Shown: positions 34,067 through 41,801 of the stretch, piece after piece
Layout: each line of letters starts with the position of its first letter
How positions within the stretch are numbered: position 1 is the first letter of the stretch
NCBI RefSeq assembly: GCF_003269295.1
Contig: NZ_QLTT01000001.1
Span: 1,755,635-1,819,634, forward strand
Length of the DNA: 64,000 bases
Direction of reading: 5' to 3'
Origin: Lentzea atacamensis
GTDB taxonomy: Bacteria; Actinomycetota; Actinomycetes; Mycobacteriales; Pseudonocardiaceae
The notes under the pieces: generated by a model
Databases searched by the model: none
The model's input: the letters and a program-made list of their open reading frames with translations, nothing else
What the model was told of the DNA's origin: nothing
Made by a program: the position numbers and the translations under genes

Positions 34067-34987
34067 TCAGGCGGCCGGCCCGCTCGAGTTGCGCACCACG
34101 AGCCGCACCGGGTGCTCAGCAGGCTCGATCTCGCCGCCCCTGATCAACGTGAACAGATCGGCGACCGCGTGCTCCCCCTGCTCCTTGGCCGCACCCTCGA
34201 CCGCGGTCAGCCCGACCACGCGGGTGAGCTCCTGCCCGTCCAGCGACACGATCGACACCTCGTCCGGCACCGCGCGCCCGTCGCGCTGCATGCGCAGGTA
34301 GATCCCCACCGCCGCGGCGCCGTTCGAGCTGATCACGGCGGTCGGCAGGCGCTCGCCGTCGAGCAGCACGTCGACCACCTGCTCGCCGCCGTCGACGGTC
34401 GGCGAGCACCACACCGTCCACTCCGGACGGACTTCGAGCCCGGCCTCCAGCAGGATCTCGTCGTACGACTCGTCGACCCCGTCGGACAGCACCAGCGCCA
34501 CGTCGCGATGACCGAGCGCCTGCAGGTGCGCGACAGCGGTCTGCAACGCGCGCCGCAGGTCGGCGTCGTCGACGGTGATGTACGGGACTTCCAGGCTGCC
34601 CAGCGCCGCCTGTTCGGCTTCTGTCATGGACATGGACAGAAGAAGCACTCCGTCCACGCGGCGCCCCAGCGGCAGCTCGTCGAAGAACTTCTCCCGAGCG
34701 TCCGCGGAACCGAGGACGTAGAGCAGCACGTCGTACCCGGCCTGCCGCAGCGCACCCTCCGCGCCCGCCAGCACGGGGCTGACCTCGGACGTCAGCACCG
34801 CGATCGCGTACCGGCGCCCACCGGCCAGCGACGACGCGTCGCGCGCGATGGCGTACTTCATCCGCCGCGCGACCTCGCTCACGTGCTGCCTCGTCGCCTC
34901 GGACACGCCCGGTTCGCCCCGCAGGGCCCGCGATACGGTCGCAGCGGACACCCCTGCAGCCTTGGCCACATCGGACATGCTGGTCAC
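34067..34987 (-). CDS. LacI family transcriptional regulator
   Basis: This 306-residue regulator has the N-terminal HTH SMSDVAKAAGVSAATVSRAL (3-22), the hinge MKYAIARDASSLAGG and a sugar-binding-type effector domain. The sensor domain shows VDGVLLLSMSMTE, TVDDADLRRAL and the late SIVSLDGQELTRV. GTG 34987 (or ATG 34978) starts just ahead of the HTH. It is divergent from the peroxiredoxin with only 23 bases between, and the RidA-like gene follows it. Given the neighbouring malQ/tre genes a maltodextrin-responsive role is conceivable but unproven. Confidence 0.87.
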   Translation of the reverse strand: MTSMSDVAKAAGVSAATVSRALRGEPGVSEATRQHVSEVARRMKYAIARDASSLAGGRRYAIAVLTSEVSPVLAGAEGALRQAGYDVLLYVLGSADAREKFFDELPLGRRVDGVLLLSMSMTEAEQAALGSLEVPYITVDDADLRRALQTAVAHLQALGHRDVALVLSDGVDESYDEILLEAGLEVRPEWTVWCSPTVDGGEQVVDVLLDGERLPTAVISSNGAAAVGIYLRMQRDGRAVPDEVSIVSLDGQELTRVVGLTAVEGAAKEQGEHAVADLFTLIRGGEIEPAEHPVRLVVRNSSGPAA

Positions 34988-35010
34988 GGTTCCGAGCGTA
35001 TTGGAGATCC

Positions 35011-35460
35011 ATGAAGCCCGGCGACATCGCCCCCGACTTCTCCCTGCCCGACCAGGACGGCACCGAGCGCAAGCTGTCCGAGCTGCTCGAGAACGGGCCG
35101 GTCGTGCTCTTCTTCTACCCCGCCGCGATGACGGCCGGCTGCACCGCGCAGAGCTGCCACTTCCGCGACCTCGCGGCGGAGTTCGCCGAGGTGAAGGCGC
35201 AGCGGGTCGGCATCTCCACCGACGACGTGGCGAAGCAGAAGCAGTTCGCGGAACTGCACGGCTTCGACTACCCGCTGCTGTCCGACGTCGACGGCGAGGT
35301 GGCCGAGCAGTTCGGGGTGAAGCGGCGGTTCGGGCCGATCCCGGTCAAGCGGCACACGTTCGTCATCGACACCGGCCGCGAGGTCGTCGAGGTGATCAAG
35401 AGCGAGTTCAGCATGAACTCGCACGCGGACAAGGCGCTGGCGGCACTCAGGAATCGGTGA
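35011..35460 (+). CDS. bcp: peroxiredoxin (BCP/AhpC-TSA family)
   Basis: This 149-residue thiol peroxidase starts MKPGDIAPDFSLPDQDG. The peroxidatic cysteine is in MTAGCTAQSCHF, with a second cysteine five residues later, the arrangement of atypical two-cysteine BCP/PrxQ enzymes. GISTDDVAKQKQFAELHGFDYPLLSD is typical. It is cytosolic and reduces hydroperoxides with thioredoxin-type partners. It is divergent from the LacI regulator and its 3' end overlaps the convergent membrane-protein gene by 14 bases. Confidence 0.88.
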   Translation: MKPGDIAPDFSLPDQDGTERKLSELLENGPVVLFFYPAAMTAGCTAQSCHFRDLAAEFAEVKAQRVGISTDDVAKQKQFAELHGFDYPLLSDVDGEVAEQFGVKRRFGPIPVKRHTFVIDTGREVVEVIKSEFSMNSHADKALAALRNR

Positions 35461-35941
35461 TCGTCAGCACGCCGTAGGGCCCGGAGGCCCAGCCCTCGCG
35501 GACAGTCCTGCCGTCGATCGTGTACTTGCCGTGCACCTCGGCGCCGTCCGGGCCCGCCACCACCACGAGCACCACCGACGCGGACGGCTCGTCAGCGGGC
35601 ACCTCGACGGTGCGCGTCCACGGCAGGGTCACGTTCATGTCGTTCTGCACGGTGCTGCCGACGGTCGCGGTGACGGTCAGCGCCTTGCCGCTGCCGTTCA
35701 CCTCGAACACCACCACCTGCTTGGCCGTGGGCGGTGGTGGTGGCAGCACGCGCGGAGGCTGTGGCGGAGGTGGTGGCCCCGGCTCCTGGGCGCTCATCGC
35801 GTCCACCACTCGCGGGCCGTAGACCGCCCCGCCCACCGCCAGCAGCGCGACGACCAGCAACAACACCCACGGCCACTTCGGTGACCGCGGCATCTCGTGC
35901 ATCGGCGGCGCGACACCGTATTCGGGCGGTAGCTGCGACAT
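35447..35941 (-). CDS. MmpS-like membrane-anchored protein
   Basis: This 164-residue protein has a short cytoplasmic N-terminus, one transmembrane helix (about 24-42; WPWVLLLVVALLAVGGAVYG), a Pro-rich linker (PPPPPQPPRVLPPPPP) and an Ig-like extracellular domain (VFEVNGSGKALTVTATVGSTVQN, LPWTRTVEV). This layout fits MmpS transport accessory proteins of actinobacteria, which assist RND-type lipid exporters. No MmpL partner is in the window. The ATG at 35941 begins the N-terminal segment; the open frame upstream is antisense or overlaps the TetR gene. It could instead be an unrelated single-pass surface protein. Confidence 0.65.
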   Translation of the reverse strand: MSQLPPEYGVAPPMHEMPRSPKWPWVLLLVVALLAVGGAVYGPRVVDAMSAQEPGPPPPPQPPRVLPPPPPTAKQVVVFEVNGSGKALTVTATVGSTVQNDMNVTLPWTRTVEVPADEPSASVVLVVVAGPDGAEVHGKYTIDGRTVREGWASGPYGVLTITDS

Positions 35942-35988
35942 GCGACCCCCTCCCCCTGACCGGGAAGTCGATCTCACGACGGCTGTCG

Positions 35989-36558
35989 TTACCGCAGGCC
36001 GGCCAGCACGAAGTCCGCGATCTCCCCTGCCAGCCGGGCGGGCGGTTTGGGACCGTCCGGCCGGTACCAGACGGGCAGTTGGTTCACGACGCCGAACGCT
36101 ATCCGCACCACGGTGTCCGCGGGCACGGCGGAACTGAACTCCCCGTCCGCCTGCCCCTTCTCGATCACCCCGAGGAACGTCTCGTGGTACCGGCGGCGCT
36201 CGGCGCGGAACTCGGTCATCCGCGCCTCGTCGAGCCGGTGCATCTCGCGCACGAACACGGCGGTCTCGTCGACCCGTTCGGCCGTGGAGACCACCAGCGA
36301 CACGAGGATCTCCCTGACCGTGTCGGCGGACGACAGCCCGAGCTCGATGATCCGGTCCATGTCCGCGGACTGCGCCGTGATGAGCAGCCGGTAGATCTCG
36401 AAGAGCAGGTCGTCCTTCGCGCGGAAGTAGTGGTACAGCGCGCCTTTGGTCACCTCCGCGGCCGTGACGATCTCCTGCACCGAGGTCGCGTCGTAGCCCT
36501 GCGACGCGAACAGGCGCACGGCCGCGTCGATGATCTTCTGCTCGGTCGCGCCGGGCAT
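35989..36558 (-). CDS. TetR family regulator
   Basis: This 189-residue regulator has the N-terminal HTH KIIDAAVRLFASQGYDATSVQEIV followed by TKGALYHYFRAKDDL. The C-terminal ligand domain (RIIELGLSSADTVREILVSL onward) resembles regulators of fatty acid or acyl-CoA metabolism. Its ATG lies 2 bases behind the LLM oxidoreductase stop, so both form an operon. The perfect palindrome upstream of that operon (37546-37561) is the likely operator, implying autoregulation. Confidence 0.88.
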   Translation of the reverse strand: MPGATEQKIIDAAVRLFASQGYDATSVQEIVTAAEVTKGALYHYFRAKDDLLFEIYRLLITAQSADMDRIIELGLSSADTVREILVSLVVSTAERVDETAVFVREMHRLDEARMTEFRAERRRYHETFLGVIEKGQADGEFSSAVPADTVVRIAFGVVNQLPVWYRPDGPKPPARLAGEIADFVLAGLR

Positions 36559-36560
36559 CG

Positions 36561-37511
36561 CTAGGCCTTGGGCGCCAAGGCGCGTACCTGCTCCACCTGG
36601 TCGCCACCGGTCGGCAGCAGCGCGATGATCGGGGTGTCGACGCCCGCGGTCTGGTACTCGGCGACGCGCGCGCGGCACTCGTCCAGCGAACCGTGCACGA
36701 TCAGCGCGTCGACCACCTCGTCAGGGATGGCCTTCGACGCGGCCTTGCGGTCGCCCGCCGCCCACGCGTCGTGCATCGGGCGTAGCGCCTCGCCGCGGCC
36801 CAGCCAGTCGTGGAACGCCGCGTAGGCGGGCACGGTCAGGTAGGTGCTGATCAGCATACGTCCCAGCGCCCGCGCCGCGTCGGCGTCCTCGGTCGGGCAC
36901 ACGAAGATCCGGGCCGCGAGCTCCGCGTCCCCGAGCTCGCCCCGCACCTGCGCCACGTCGGAGGCGGCCAGCCAGTTGGTGATGGCGCCGTCGGCCTCGC
37001 GACCGGCGAGGCGCAGCATGTTCGGCCGCAGCGCCGCGAGCATGATCGGCACCTTCTCGGCGGGCGGGCGCTCCAGCTTGAAGCCCGACACCTTGAACGT
37101 GTCGTACTCGGCGGTGACCTTCTCGCCCGCCAGCGCGGCCTTGAGGAAACGCAGCGTGTCTCGGGTGCGCTTGAACGGCTCCTCGAACGGGATCGCGTTC
37201 CAGCGCTGCACGATCGCGGGCGACGACGAGCCGATGCCCAGCACGAACCGGCCACCGGTCACCTCGGCCAGCGTGGCCGCGGTCATCGCCAGCGTCGCGG
37301 GGCCACGCGTGTAGACGGGCGCGATCGCCGGGCCGAAGCGCAGCTCGGAGGACCACTGGGCGGCGAGCGCCAGCGGCGTGAACGCGTCGGTGCCGGTCGT
37401 CTCGGCCGACCACACGTCCGTGTAGCCGAGGCCGGCGAGCTCGGACACCAGCGCGCGGTGCTCCAGCACCGGCACGCCGATCAGCGGCAGCGTGATTCCC
37501 CAACGAGCCAT
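36561..37511 (-). CDS. LLM class F420-dependent oxidoreductase
   Basis: This 316-residue luciferase-like (beta/alpha)8 oxidoreductase is of the F420-dependent type common in actinomycetes. Recognisable parts are the N-terminal WGITLPLIGVPVLEH, GYTDVWSAETTGTDAFTPLALAAQWS, the cofactor-region VTGGRFVLGIGSSSPAIVQRWN, and KVPIMLAALRPNMLRLAGREADG. F420 use is inferred from the subfamily; FMN cannot be excluded. It is co-transcribed with the TetR gene, and the operator before it suggests induction by a substrate-like ligand. Confidence 0.85.
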   Translation of the reverse strand: MARWGITLPLIGVPVLEHRALVSELAGLGYTDVWSAETTGTDAFTPLALAAQWSSELRFGPAIAPVYTRGPATLAMTAATLAEVTGGRFVLGIGSSSPAIVQRWNAIPFEEPFKRTRDTLRFLKAALAGEKVTAEYDTFKVSGFKLERPPAEKVPIMLAALRPNMLRLAGREADGAITNWLAASDVAQVRGELGDAELAARIFVCPTEDADAARALGRMLISTYLTVPAYAAFHDWLGRGEALRPMHDAWAAGDRKAASKAIPDEVVDALIVHGSLDECRARVAEYQTAGVDTPIIALLPTGGDQVEQVRALAPKA

Positions 37512-37545
37512 GAACGCCCTCCATGTCAGCGACCTGGCCCCACCC

Positions 37546-37561
37546 TACCGACCGGTCGGTA
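37546..37561. promoter_or_regulatory. TetR-type operator, perfect 16-base palindrome
   Basis: The sequence taccgaccggtcggta, a perfect palindrome, lies 34 bases before the LLM oxidoreductase start. Its form (TACCGACCGGTCGGTA) is typical of TetR-family operators, and the TetR gene is the second gene of the operon. Confidence 0.8.
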
Positions 37562-37613
37562 TGCCTTACAACCGCAGGCTCCGCCGCGACGGGTGCGGAG
37601 CCTGCGGCGAGAC

Positions 37614-38270
37614 CTACTTCTTCCTGGCGAACGTCAGCCCGTCCGCGATCGGCACGAGCACCGACTCGACGCGCGAGTCGTTCAGCACGAACTTGTTGAA
37701 CGCGTCGATCGCGGCGGCGTTGCCCTCCGGCTGTTCCGCCGCGGCCTCGCCGTAGTAGAGGGTGTTGTCCGCGAGCAGCAGGCCACCCTGACGGAGCCGT
37801 GGCACCAGCAGGTCCCAGTAGTGGACGTACCCGACCTTGTCCGCGTCGATGAACACCAGGTCGATGACCGGCTCGTCCGGTAGCTCGGCCAGCGTCTGCG
37901 CGGCGGCGCCGAGCCGGAGGTCGATCCGGTCGCGCACGCCGGCCGCCTGCCACGCCTCCTCGGCGATCGCGGTCCACTCGGCGGAGATGTCGCAGGTGAT
38001 GACCTTGCCGTGCGGGGGAAGCGCCTGCGCGAGCGCGAGCGTGGAGTACCCGGTGTACGTGCCGACCTCGACCACCGTCTGCGCGCCGGTGATCTTGACC
38101 AGCAGGGACAGCAGGACCGCCTGCTCGTGCGGGATCTGCATCTCCGCCGAGTCGCCGAGCTCCAGCGTCCGCGCGATCAGCTTCTCCTGCACCGCATTGG
38201 GCTGGCCTGCCTGTTGGCGCACGTACTGGTAGATCTGCGGGGTCATGACCACGGTCTTGAAGTCGTTCAC
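37614..38270 (-). CDS. caffeoyl-CoA-type O-methyltransferase
   Basis: This 218-residue SAM-dependent class I O-methyltransferase resembles the cation-dependent catechol/caffeoyl-CoA family. Marks are IYQYVRQQAG near the start, the SAM loop VVEVGTYTGYSTLALA (about 64-79), the metal and substrate region VFIDADKVGYVHYWD (about 135-149), and LLADNTLYYGE. Such enzymes methylate the meta-hydroxyl of catechols. The GTG at 38270 has GAGAAGG upstream. It is the third gene of an operon behind an ammonia-lyase and a putative tyrosine hydroxylase, 13 bases after the latter, so a caffeate- or DOPA-derived catechol is the expected substrate. Confidence 0.85.
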   Translation of the reverse strand: MNDFKTVVMTPQIYQYVRQQAGQPNAVQEKLIARTLELGDSAEMQIPHEQAVLLSLLVKITGAQTVVEVGTYTGYSTLALAQALPPHGKVITCDISAEWTAIAEEAWQAAGVRDRIDLRLGAAAQTLAELPDEPVIDLVFIDADKVGYVHYWDLLVPRLRQGGLLLADNTLYYGEAAAEQPEGNAAAIDAFNKFVLNDSRVESVLVPIADGLTFARKK

Positions 38271-38283
38271 GCGCGGCCTTCTC

Positions 38284-39039
38284 TCATAGTCGGGTGACGA
38301 GCGTCCTGAGTGTGTCGCTGTACTCGGGCCGCAGCGGGTGCTCCTCGAGGTCACGACCGATGGCTGACAGGACGGCGGCGCGGTGTGCGCGGTAGCGGCT
38401 CAGGCACACGTTCTCCCGGCTGACGAGGAAGAACTCGTCGAACCGGTCGCGCTCGGCGTCGGTGGTGGGCACCTGTGTGCGTCCCGACTCGCGCAGCAGC
38501 GAGTTGCCGCAGGGCACGAGTCTGCGCATGACCTCCATGTGTGCCAACAGGTTCGCCTTGCTCGCGGAGGAAAGCGGTGCGGCCGCCACGGGCCCCAGTG
38601 CGGTACGCGCCCGGCGCAGCAGGCCGGGCAGGGGCTCGTAGTCACGCGCCCACCGTCCGCTGAACGCCGGGTCGAACGCCATCATCATCGGCCGGATGAC
38701 GTCCTCGTACACCTCACGGGAACAACTGCCCGAATAGGCAAGCATCACCGAGTACGCGTCATATCCAAGCGCAGCGAGGCGGACTAGTTGCGAATCAGGC
38801 TCGCGTATCAACCGATCGAGTGAAGCCGAAAGAAACCTCCAGACCAGAAATGCGCCGTGATGGCCGAGAAACCACCGGTGGACGGCACGGTCCACCGGAT
38901 CTTCCGGCGCGTTGATGACGATCGGCAGCTGATAGCAGCCGGTGCACGGAATCAGTTCCGAGCCCGGCATCGGCAGCCGCAGCACCGGCAGGTCGACGTG
39001 AATGCGACCCCAGGCGGGCGCACAGGCCGGAGCGCTCAT
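38284..39039 (-). CDS. putative haem-dependent L-tyrosine 3-hydroxylase (LmbB2/HrmE-like)
   Basis: This 251-residue protein recalls the histidine-ligated haem-dependent aromatic oxygenases that turn L-tyrosine into L-DOPA in lincomycin, anthramycin-type and hormaomycin pathways. Shared features are AVHRWFLGHHGAFLVW (about 50-65), the core EVYEDVIRPMMMAFDPAFSG (about 113-132) followed by RWARDY, and the C-terminal FFLVSRENVCLSRYRAHR. No other oxygenase motif is present. Its ATG overlaps the stop of the ammonia-lyase gene (ATGA at 39036-39039), so translation is coupled. The assignment rests on remembered family patterns and operon logic; the haem ligand cannot be fixed. Confidence 0.6.
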   Translation of the reverse strand: MSAPACAPAWGRIHVDLPVLRLPMPGSELIPCTGCYQLPIVINAPEDPVDRAVHRWFLGHHGAFLVWRFLSASLDRLIREPDSQLVRLAALGYDAYSVMLAYSGSCSREVYEDVIRPMMMAFDPAFSGRWARDYEPLPGLLRRARTALGPVAAAPLSSASKANLLAHMEVMRRLVPCGNSLLRESGRTQVPTTDAERDRFDEFFLVSRENVCLSRYRAHRAAVLSAIGRDLEEHPLRPEYSDTLRTLVTRL

Positions 39040-40547
39040 CGCTCACCCTCCACTTCGGACGCAATGGTGTCGAGAAGAACGGCGGCACGGCGGAGCTCGG
39101 TGTCAAGTGGCCGATCTTCGGCGATCGGCGGAACTTCGGCGGCGATCCGGTCGAACACCTCCGCGAGCCGTGGCGCCCGCGGACGGCGTGCCCCGACGTG
39201 AACCGCCTGGCGCAACCCGATCGCCAGCCCGGCGTGCAGGTAGCGCAGCAGCCCCACCTGGTCGAGCGCGGTGAACGCGGCCTGGGTGCCGAACGGGACG
39301 ACGTCCTGGTTGTGCAGGTTCGTCGGCAGGCTCTGCACCGAGGCGGGCGTGGCGGCACGGCGCATCGCGGCGACCGTCGCGGTCGTGCAGAGCTGCACGC
39401 CCTGCAACGCGTGGTGCTGACCGGGCAGCGGGCTGAGCATCGGCGGCAGACCGCCCGTGCGGTGCGGATCGACCAGCAGGTCGAGCTGACGTTCGGCCAG
39501 GTTGCCCAGCTGCACCAGCGCGACGTTGAGCTGGTCGGCGGCGAAGGCGCTGGGCTGACCGAAGAAGTTGCCGCCGTGCACCACCTCCCCGCTCTCCGGG
39601 AAGAACAACGGGTTGTCGCTCACGCCGTTGAGGTCGCGGCGCACCACGTCCTCGGCATGCCGCACGCTCGTCCCGGCCGCGCCGATCAGCTGTGGTGTGC
39701 AACGGATGCTGTACGCCTCCTGCAACGGGCGCTCACCGGACGGCGCGCTGCCCGCGAGCCAGGTGCGCAGCGCGGCACCGGTCTCCGCGACGTCCGGATG
39801 CCCGAACGCGGCCAGCAGCCCCGCCGACGTGAACTCCTGACCGCAGCCGAGGACGTCGGTCATCAAGGCGGACAACAACTCCGCGATCCGGTGCGATCGT
39901 TTGGCCTGTGCGACAGCGAGTCCGAGCGCTGCGGCGGTCACCGAAATGCCGTTCACCAGCGCGAGCGCGTCACGCCCGTCGAGCTCCAGTTCCCGCAGCC
40001 CGGCTCTGCCGAGCGCGTCCGCCGCGGGCATGAGCTGACCTTGGAAATACGCGTTCCCGTTACCGCGCAACGCATGCGCGACGTAGGCCAGCGGCTGGAG
40101 GTCACCGCTCGCGCCGACCGAACCCAGACGTGGCACGGCGGGGGCGAATTCCGTGCCCAGCACGGCGATCAGCGCGGTGACGACGTGCTCCGACACGCCG
40201 GACCGTCCTCGTGCCAGCGAGAACAGCCGCGCCAGGACGGCCGCGCGAGCGACAGCGGGTGGCATCAGCTCGCCATGGCCGACGATGTGGTGAATGATCG
40301 TGTTGTCGCTCTGCGCGGCGCCGTCCGCGCGGCCCGCGAACTCGACGAGCGGCCCGAAACCCGTTGTGACACCGTAGATCGCGCGTCCGGAGCCGCTCAT
40401 CTCCCGCACGAACTCACGGCAGCGGGCGACACGTGCTCTCACCTCGCCGGGAAGATCGACGTGCAGTGGACCGCGGGCCAGTTCCAGCTGTGCGGGTTCG
40501 AGTGCCGCCGCCAGGTTCACGGCAGCGGAAGAGGTTCCGACAGGCAC
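39036..40547 (-). CDS. aromatic amino acid ammonia-lyase, tyrosine-type
   Basis: This 503-residue MIO enzyme has the self-forming Ala146-Ser147-Gly148 cofactor in SVGASGDLQPLA, the catalytic Tyr58 in AIYGVTTGFGP, and NPLFFPESGEVVHGGNFFGQ. The ring-recognition pair after TII is His87-Ile88, close to the His-Leu of tyrosine ammonia-lyases and unlike the Ser-His of histidine ammonia-lyases or Phe-Leu of PAL. Tyrosine or DOPA is therefore the likely substrate, giving p-coumarate or caffeate; an aminomutase cannot be excluded. The GTG start has AGGAGG upstream. Two small inverted repeats (40631-40645 and 40656-40671) lie in the 153-base leader. Confidence 0.85.
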   Translation of the reverse strand: MPVGTSSAAVNLAAALEPAQLELARGPLHVDLPGEVRARVARCREFVREMSGSGRAIYGVTTGFGPLVEFAGRADGAAQSDNTIIHHIVGHGELMPPAVARAAVLARLFSLARGRSGVSEHVVTALIAVLGTEFAPAVPRLGSVGASGDLQPLAYVAHALRGNGNAYFQGQLMPAADALGRAGLRELELDGRDALALVNGISVTAAALGLAVAQAKRSHRIAELLSALMTDVLGCGQEFTSAGLLAAFGHPDVAETGAALRTWLAGSAPSGERPLQEAYSIRCTPQLIGAAGTSVRHAEDVVRRDLNGVSDNPLFFPESGEVVHGGNFFGQPSAFAADQLNVALVQLGNLAERQLDLLVDPHRTGGLPPMLSPLPGQHHALQGVQLCTTATVAAMRRAATPASVQSLPTNLHNQDVVPFGTQAAFTALDQVGLLRYLHAGLAIGLRQAVHVGARRPRAPRLAEVFDRIAAEVPPIAEDRPLDTELRRAAVLLDTIASEVEGER

Positions 40548-40700
40548 GAGGCCTCCTGTGGACGTTTTTGGGGAGCCTCTCGCGACGATCCCCGTTGACC
40601 TGTCGGCGAGGAAGGGCCTGAACGCACTACCCGAACAAATATCGGTACTTGGTTCCTACCCGTGGCGGTAGTTGTTGTCCGTTGACAGTGCAGGGCGTTT

Positions 40701-41426
40701 TCAGCCGTCCTCCTGCGTGATCAGCCCACCGGACCGGTGATCGAACTCTCCGCTCACGATTCGGGCCAAAAGAGCGGCCGACTGCTCCACCGGGGTGAAC
40801 CTGCCCCCGTCGCGCTGAGACCTTGCCCACTGCGCGATCCGGCGCAGGTGCGGGTCGTCCGTCTCCAGGTCGCAGCCGCGACTCATGAGGCCGGCGTCGA
40901 CCATGCCGGGGTCGTAGCTCAGCACCGCGATCGGCCGTCGTCTGAGCTCGATCGCGAGGTTCTCGGTCAGCTTGATCACGGCCGCCTTCGACACGGAATA
41001 CGCCGTGACGTAAGGCCATCGGTGCACGCCGGCGTTGCTGACGACGTTGATGATCCGCCCGCTCGTCATGGTGCGGATCGCGGCGTTCGCGGCGAACGCG
41101 GTGCCACGGAGGTTCACCTCGAACGTGCGCCACCACTCGTTCTCGTCGACCTGCCACGTCGGCCCGACCGGCCCGCCGAGCGCACCGTTGTTGACCAGCA
41201 CGTCGATCCCGCCGAGGCTCTCGACGAGCTTCGGGGTCGCGCCGGGGTCGCCGAGGTCGGCGACGTGCGCCTCGACGTCGACGCCCTTCGCCCTGAGCTC
41301 GGTTTCCGCAGTCCGCAGCGCGATCTCGTCGCGTCCGGTGATGACGAGCTGGTGCCCTTGCGCGCCAATGGCTTCGCTGAACGCCCTGCCGAGCTCCTTG
41401 GCGCCGCCGGTGATCAGGACTCGCAC
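40701..41426 (-). CDS. SDR family oxidoreductase
   Basis: This 241-residue short-chain dehydrogenase/reductase has an NAD(P)-binding TGGAKELGRAF at residues 6-16 (a slightly altered TGxxxGxG), the structural NNGAL (normally NNAG), and the catalytic Ser in NVVSNAGVHRW with Y-S-V-S-K further on. The GTG start overlaps the end of the CoA-ligase remnant by 13 bases, evidence that the two were once an operon. It lies upstream of the ammonia-lyase operon on the same strand. A role in reducing a phenylpropanoid intermediate is possible but unproven. Confidence 0.85.
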   Translation of the reverse strand: MRVLITGGAKELGRAFSEAIGAQGHQLVITGRDEIALRTAETELRAKGVDVEAHVADLGDPGATPKLVESLGGIDVLVNNGALGGPVGPTWQVDENEWWRTFEVNLRGTAFAANAAIRTMTSGRIINVVSNAGVHRWPYVTAYSVSKAAVIKLTENLAIELRRRPIAVLSYDPGMVDAGLMSRGCDLETDDPHLRRIAQWARSQRDGGRFTPVEQSAALLARIVSGEFDHRSGGLITQEDG

Positions 41427-41758
41427 TCGTCCGCTTCCTTCAGCGACCGGTGCGGAATCTTGCCCGAGACCGACTTCGGTATCTCTGCCACGAGCTCAAC
41501 TTGGCGCACGTTCTTGAAAGGCGCCACCTCCGCCGCCACGAACGCCATCAACTCGTCCGCGGTGACGTCGCCTTCCGTCACCACAAAGGCTTTGGGGTGC
41601 CTGGCCGTTAACCCGATCGGGCGCGGGCGTCTCGTACTTGATCATTTCTTTGATGCGGCCGACGACGCGGAACCGGCCGTTGTGGACACGCACGAGATCA
41701 CCGGCGCGCAACCATCCGTCCACGAAGGCCCGTCGCGGGGCACTTGCCGCTCCGGAAT
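41414..41758 (-). pseudogene. remnant of a 4-coumarate:CoA-ligase-like gene
   Basis: Two pieces of an adenylate-forming CoA ligase C-terminus are found in different frames. The first (GWLRAGDLVRVHNGRFRVVG then RIKEMIKYE) carries the hinge and the GR-K-E-IK motif. The second (HPKAFVVTEGDVTADELMAF onward, ending EIPKSVSGKIPHRSLK) carries the catalytic-lysine motif. About 30-35 residues expected between them are missing and the N-terminal 400 or so residues are gone; the fragment abuts the terminator of the M23 gene. Its last codons overlap the SDR start. It is therefore a dead ligase, relevant because an active one would activate the cinnamates of the neighbouring operon. Confidence 0.8.
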
Positions 41759-41791
41759 CCACACCGCCGGGCCTCATGCCCGGCGGTGTGG
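41759..41791 (-). terminator. 14-bp perfect hairpin after the M23 gene
   Basis: Perfect 14-base arms (41759-41772 and 41778-41791, beginning ccacaccgccgggc) surround a 5-base loop, 10 bases past the M23 stop. This is a strong intrinsic-type terminator. The CoA-ligase remnant begins directly behind it. Confidence 0.8.
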
Positions 41792-41801
41792 CGGGAGACG
41801 A

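Noticed and set aside
39036..40547. Histidine ammonia-lyase (hutH)
   Set aside because: The ring-recognition site is His-Ile rather than Ser-His, no other hut gene is present, and the neighbours are tyrosine/catechol enzymes.
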